Shown in pieces: positions 49,815-50,688 of a stretch of DNA of 50,688 nucleotides. Positions within the stretch are counted from its first letter, which is position 1, and every line of letters starts with the position of its first letter. The stretch covers positions 1 to 50,688 of the forward strand of contig JACAEI010000047.1 of assembly GCA_013388905.1 (NCBI GenBank), in the 5' to 3' direction. This DNA is from Candidatus Bathyarchaeota archaeon (GTDB taxonomy: Archaea > Thermoproteota > Bathyarchaeia > Bathyarchaeales > Bathycorpusculaceae). Made by a program: the position numbers and the translations under genes. The notes beneath the pieces are model-generated. The model did no database searches. It was not told the DNA's origin and saw nothing but the letters and a program-made list of their open reading frames with translations.

Positions 49815-50688
49815 ATGCAGAAATCTTATACTCGCTTACTAGGCATAGTAGGCAAACCTAACACTGGCAAATCCACATTCTTCTGCGCATCCACACTCGC
49901 ACCAGCAGAAATAGCCAATTACCCATTCACAACCATAAAACCCAACAGAGGAGTAGGCTACGTACGCACACCATGCGTCCATACAGAATTCAACGTCAAA
50001 GACACACCCGTCAACAGCCTATGCCTAGACGGCATTAGGCTCATCCCAGTCGAATTCATCGACGTAGCAGGCCTAGTCCCAGACGCATGGAAAGGCAGAG
50101 GCTTAGGCAACCAGTTCCTCGACGAAATACGCAAAGCAGACGCACTAATCCACATCGTAGACGCCAGCGGCGGAACAGACTGCGAAGGACGCATCTGCAA
50201 ACCAGGCACAAACGACCCACTCGAAGACGTAAAATTCCTAGAACACGAAATCACCATGTGGATAGCCCAAATCCTCAAACGCGACTGGCCAAAAATCGCC
50301 CGAAACGTCCAATACGAAAAGGCAGACTTCTACACAGCCCTAGAAGACCGACTAAGCGGCTTAGCCATACGCAAAACACACTTCATCGAAGCCATAAGAA
50401 AAACAGGCTTACCAGCAGACAAACTAGAATCATGGACAGAACAGGACTTCTTACGCTTTATAGACACGTTAAGGCAAATAGCAAAACCCATGCTCATAGT
50501 CGCAAACAAAATAGACCTACCACCCGCAGAACAAAACCTAGAACGACTCAAAAAACTCAACTACATAGTAGTGCCAGCATGCGCAGAAGCAGAACTAGCC
50601 CTCAGACGCGCAGCAGAAAAACAACTAATCGACTACAAACCAGGCGACTGCAACTACAAAATAAACAACCCAGAAAAACTCACAGAAA
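49815..50688 (+). CDS. OBG-family (YchF-like) GTPase, cut by the window end
   Basis: From the ATG, 291 codons stay open to the end of the window. Motifs: G1 GIVGKPNTGKSTFF, G2/G3 NYPFTTIKPNRGVGYV and FIDVAGLVPDAWKGRGLGNQ, and G4 VANKIDLP. This is the archaeal/eukaryal branch of OBG proteins, which bind GTP or ATP and associate with ribosomes; the C-terminal TGS domain would lie beyond the window. The coding strand is strongly A/C-rich. It has no stop inside the window. Confidence 0.93.
   Translation, partial: MQKSYTRLLGIVGKPNTGKSTFFCASTLAPAEIANYPFTTIKPNRGVGYVRTPCVHTEFNVKDTPVNSLCLDGIRLIPVEFIDVAGLVPDAWKGRGLGNQFLDEIRKADALIHIVDASGGTDCEGRICKPGTNDPLEDVKFLEHEITMWIAQILKRDWPKIARNVQYEKADFYTALEDRLSGLAIRKTHFIEAIRKTGLPADKLESWTEQDFLRFIDTLRQIAKPMLIVANKIDLPPAEQNLERLKKLNYIVVPACAEAELALRRAAEKQLIDYKPGDCNYKINNPEKLTE

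Noticed and set aside
1-50688. CRISPR arrays, intact insertion sequences, rRNA genes, restriction-modification or toxin-antitoxin operons
   Set aside because: No regularly spaced repeats, transposase motifs, rRNA signatures, methylase motifs or toxin pairs were found on reading both strands. The Mrr-like nuclease has no partner methylase.

Overview
The window reads as a piece of an archaeal chromosome, most likely from an uncultured TACK-type lineage; Bathyarchaeia is my best guess from the overall gene style, but no rRNA is present to settle it. The archaeal evidence is strong: aIF1A, aIF2 beta, ribosomal protein L35Ae, a RIO1 kinase with a KH-domain partner, membrane-anchored LonB, Hjc resolvase, an intron-bearing tRNA-His with a perfect bulge-helix-bulge site, TATA-type promoters close to start codons, and frequent GTG/TTG starts. 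There is no CRISPR array, no intact insertion sequence and no clear prophage.

Layout. 1-5.4 kb: the tail of a winged-helix regulator, a broken membrane micro-ORF, a winged-helix/ParA-MinD gene pair, a 39-residue four-cysteine micro-protein, a GC-rich structured spacer, a UPF0282 hydrolase and a fused ChlI/ChlD-type chelatase ATPase. 5.6-12.5 kb: tRNA-His, an Lrp-like regulator, a small secreted protein, an eight-cysteine zinc protein, an MFS transporter, then an iron cassette (a DtxR-FeoA fusion with two palindromic operators, and FeoB) and a UPF0047 enzyme. 12.5-13.6 kb is a gene-poor stretch holding what look like decayed coding remnants. 13.6-19.9 kb: LonB, Hjc, L35Ae, a nuclease-like protein, a HAD hydrolase, a GSA-aminomutase-like aminotransferase and a PRC-barrel protein. 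20-23.6 kb: MobA, a membrane protein, and a compact translation/ribosome-biogenesis cluster (KH, RIO1, aIF1A, DUF424, aIF2 beta). 23.7-32.8 kb: cobalamin adenosyltransferase, a methyltransferase, both halves of glycine decarboxylase P-protein, a MIP18-like protein, a methanogenesis-marker-8 (DUF2099) homologue, an OB-fold ssDNA-binding protein, malic enzyme and a membrane/HhH protein. 32.8-42.6 kb: PPC-domain protein, RimI-like acetyltransferase, UPF0104 membrane protein, two radical SAM proteins, HD protein, a ParB-ASCH fusion, a small metalloprotease-like protein, CBS protein, methyltransferase plus cupin, and CTP synthase. 42.8-48.7 kb: two zinc alcohol dehydrogenases and an E1alpha - small membrane protein - E1beta - E2 operon resembling acetoin or pyruvate dehydrogenase. 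48.7-50.7 kb: a tRNA-tail-like sequence, a three-way-junction inverted-repeat element, two unrecognised genes and the start of a YchF-like GTPase cut by the window edge.

How the genes fit together. Central carbon flow can be read as malate to pyruvate (malic enzyme), 2,3-butanediol/acetoin or pyruvate to acetyl-CoA (ADH pair plus E1/E2), and glycine to a C1 unit (GcvPA/PB); GcvT, GcvH and the dihydrolipoamide dehydrogenase E3 lie elsewhere. A tetrapyrrole/cobalamin theme (chelatase, GSA-type aminotransferase, adenosyltransferase) is scattered over the window rather than in one operon. The best candidates for new biology are the operonic ParA/winged-helix pair with its neighbouring zinc micro-protein, the ParB-ASCH fusion, the membrane micro-protein inside the dehydrogenase operon, and the two structured intergenic elements near 1.9 kb and 48.8 kb.
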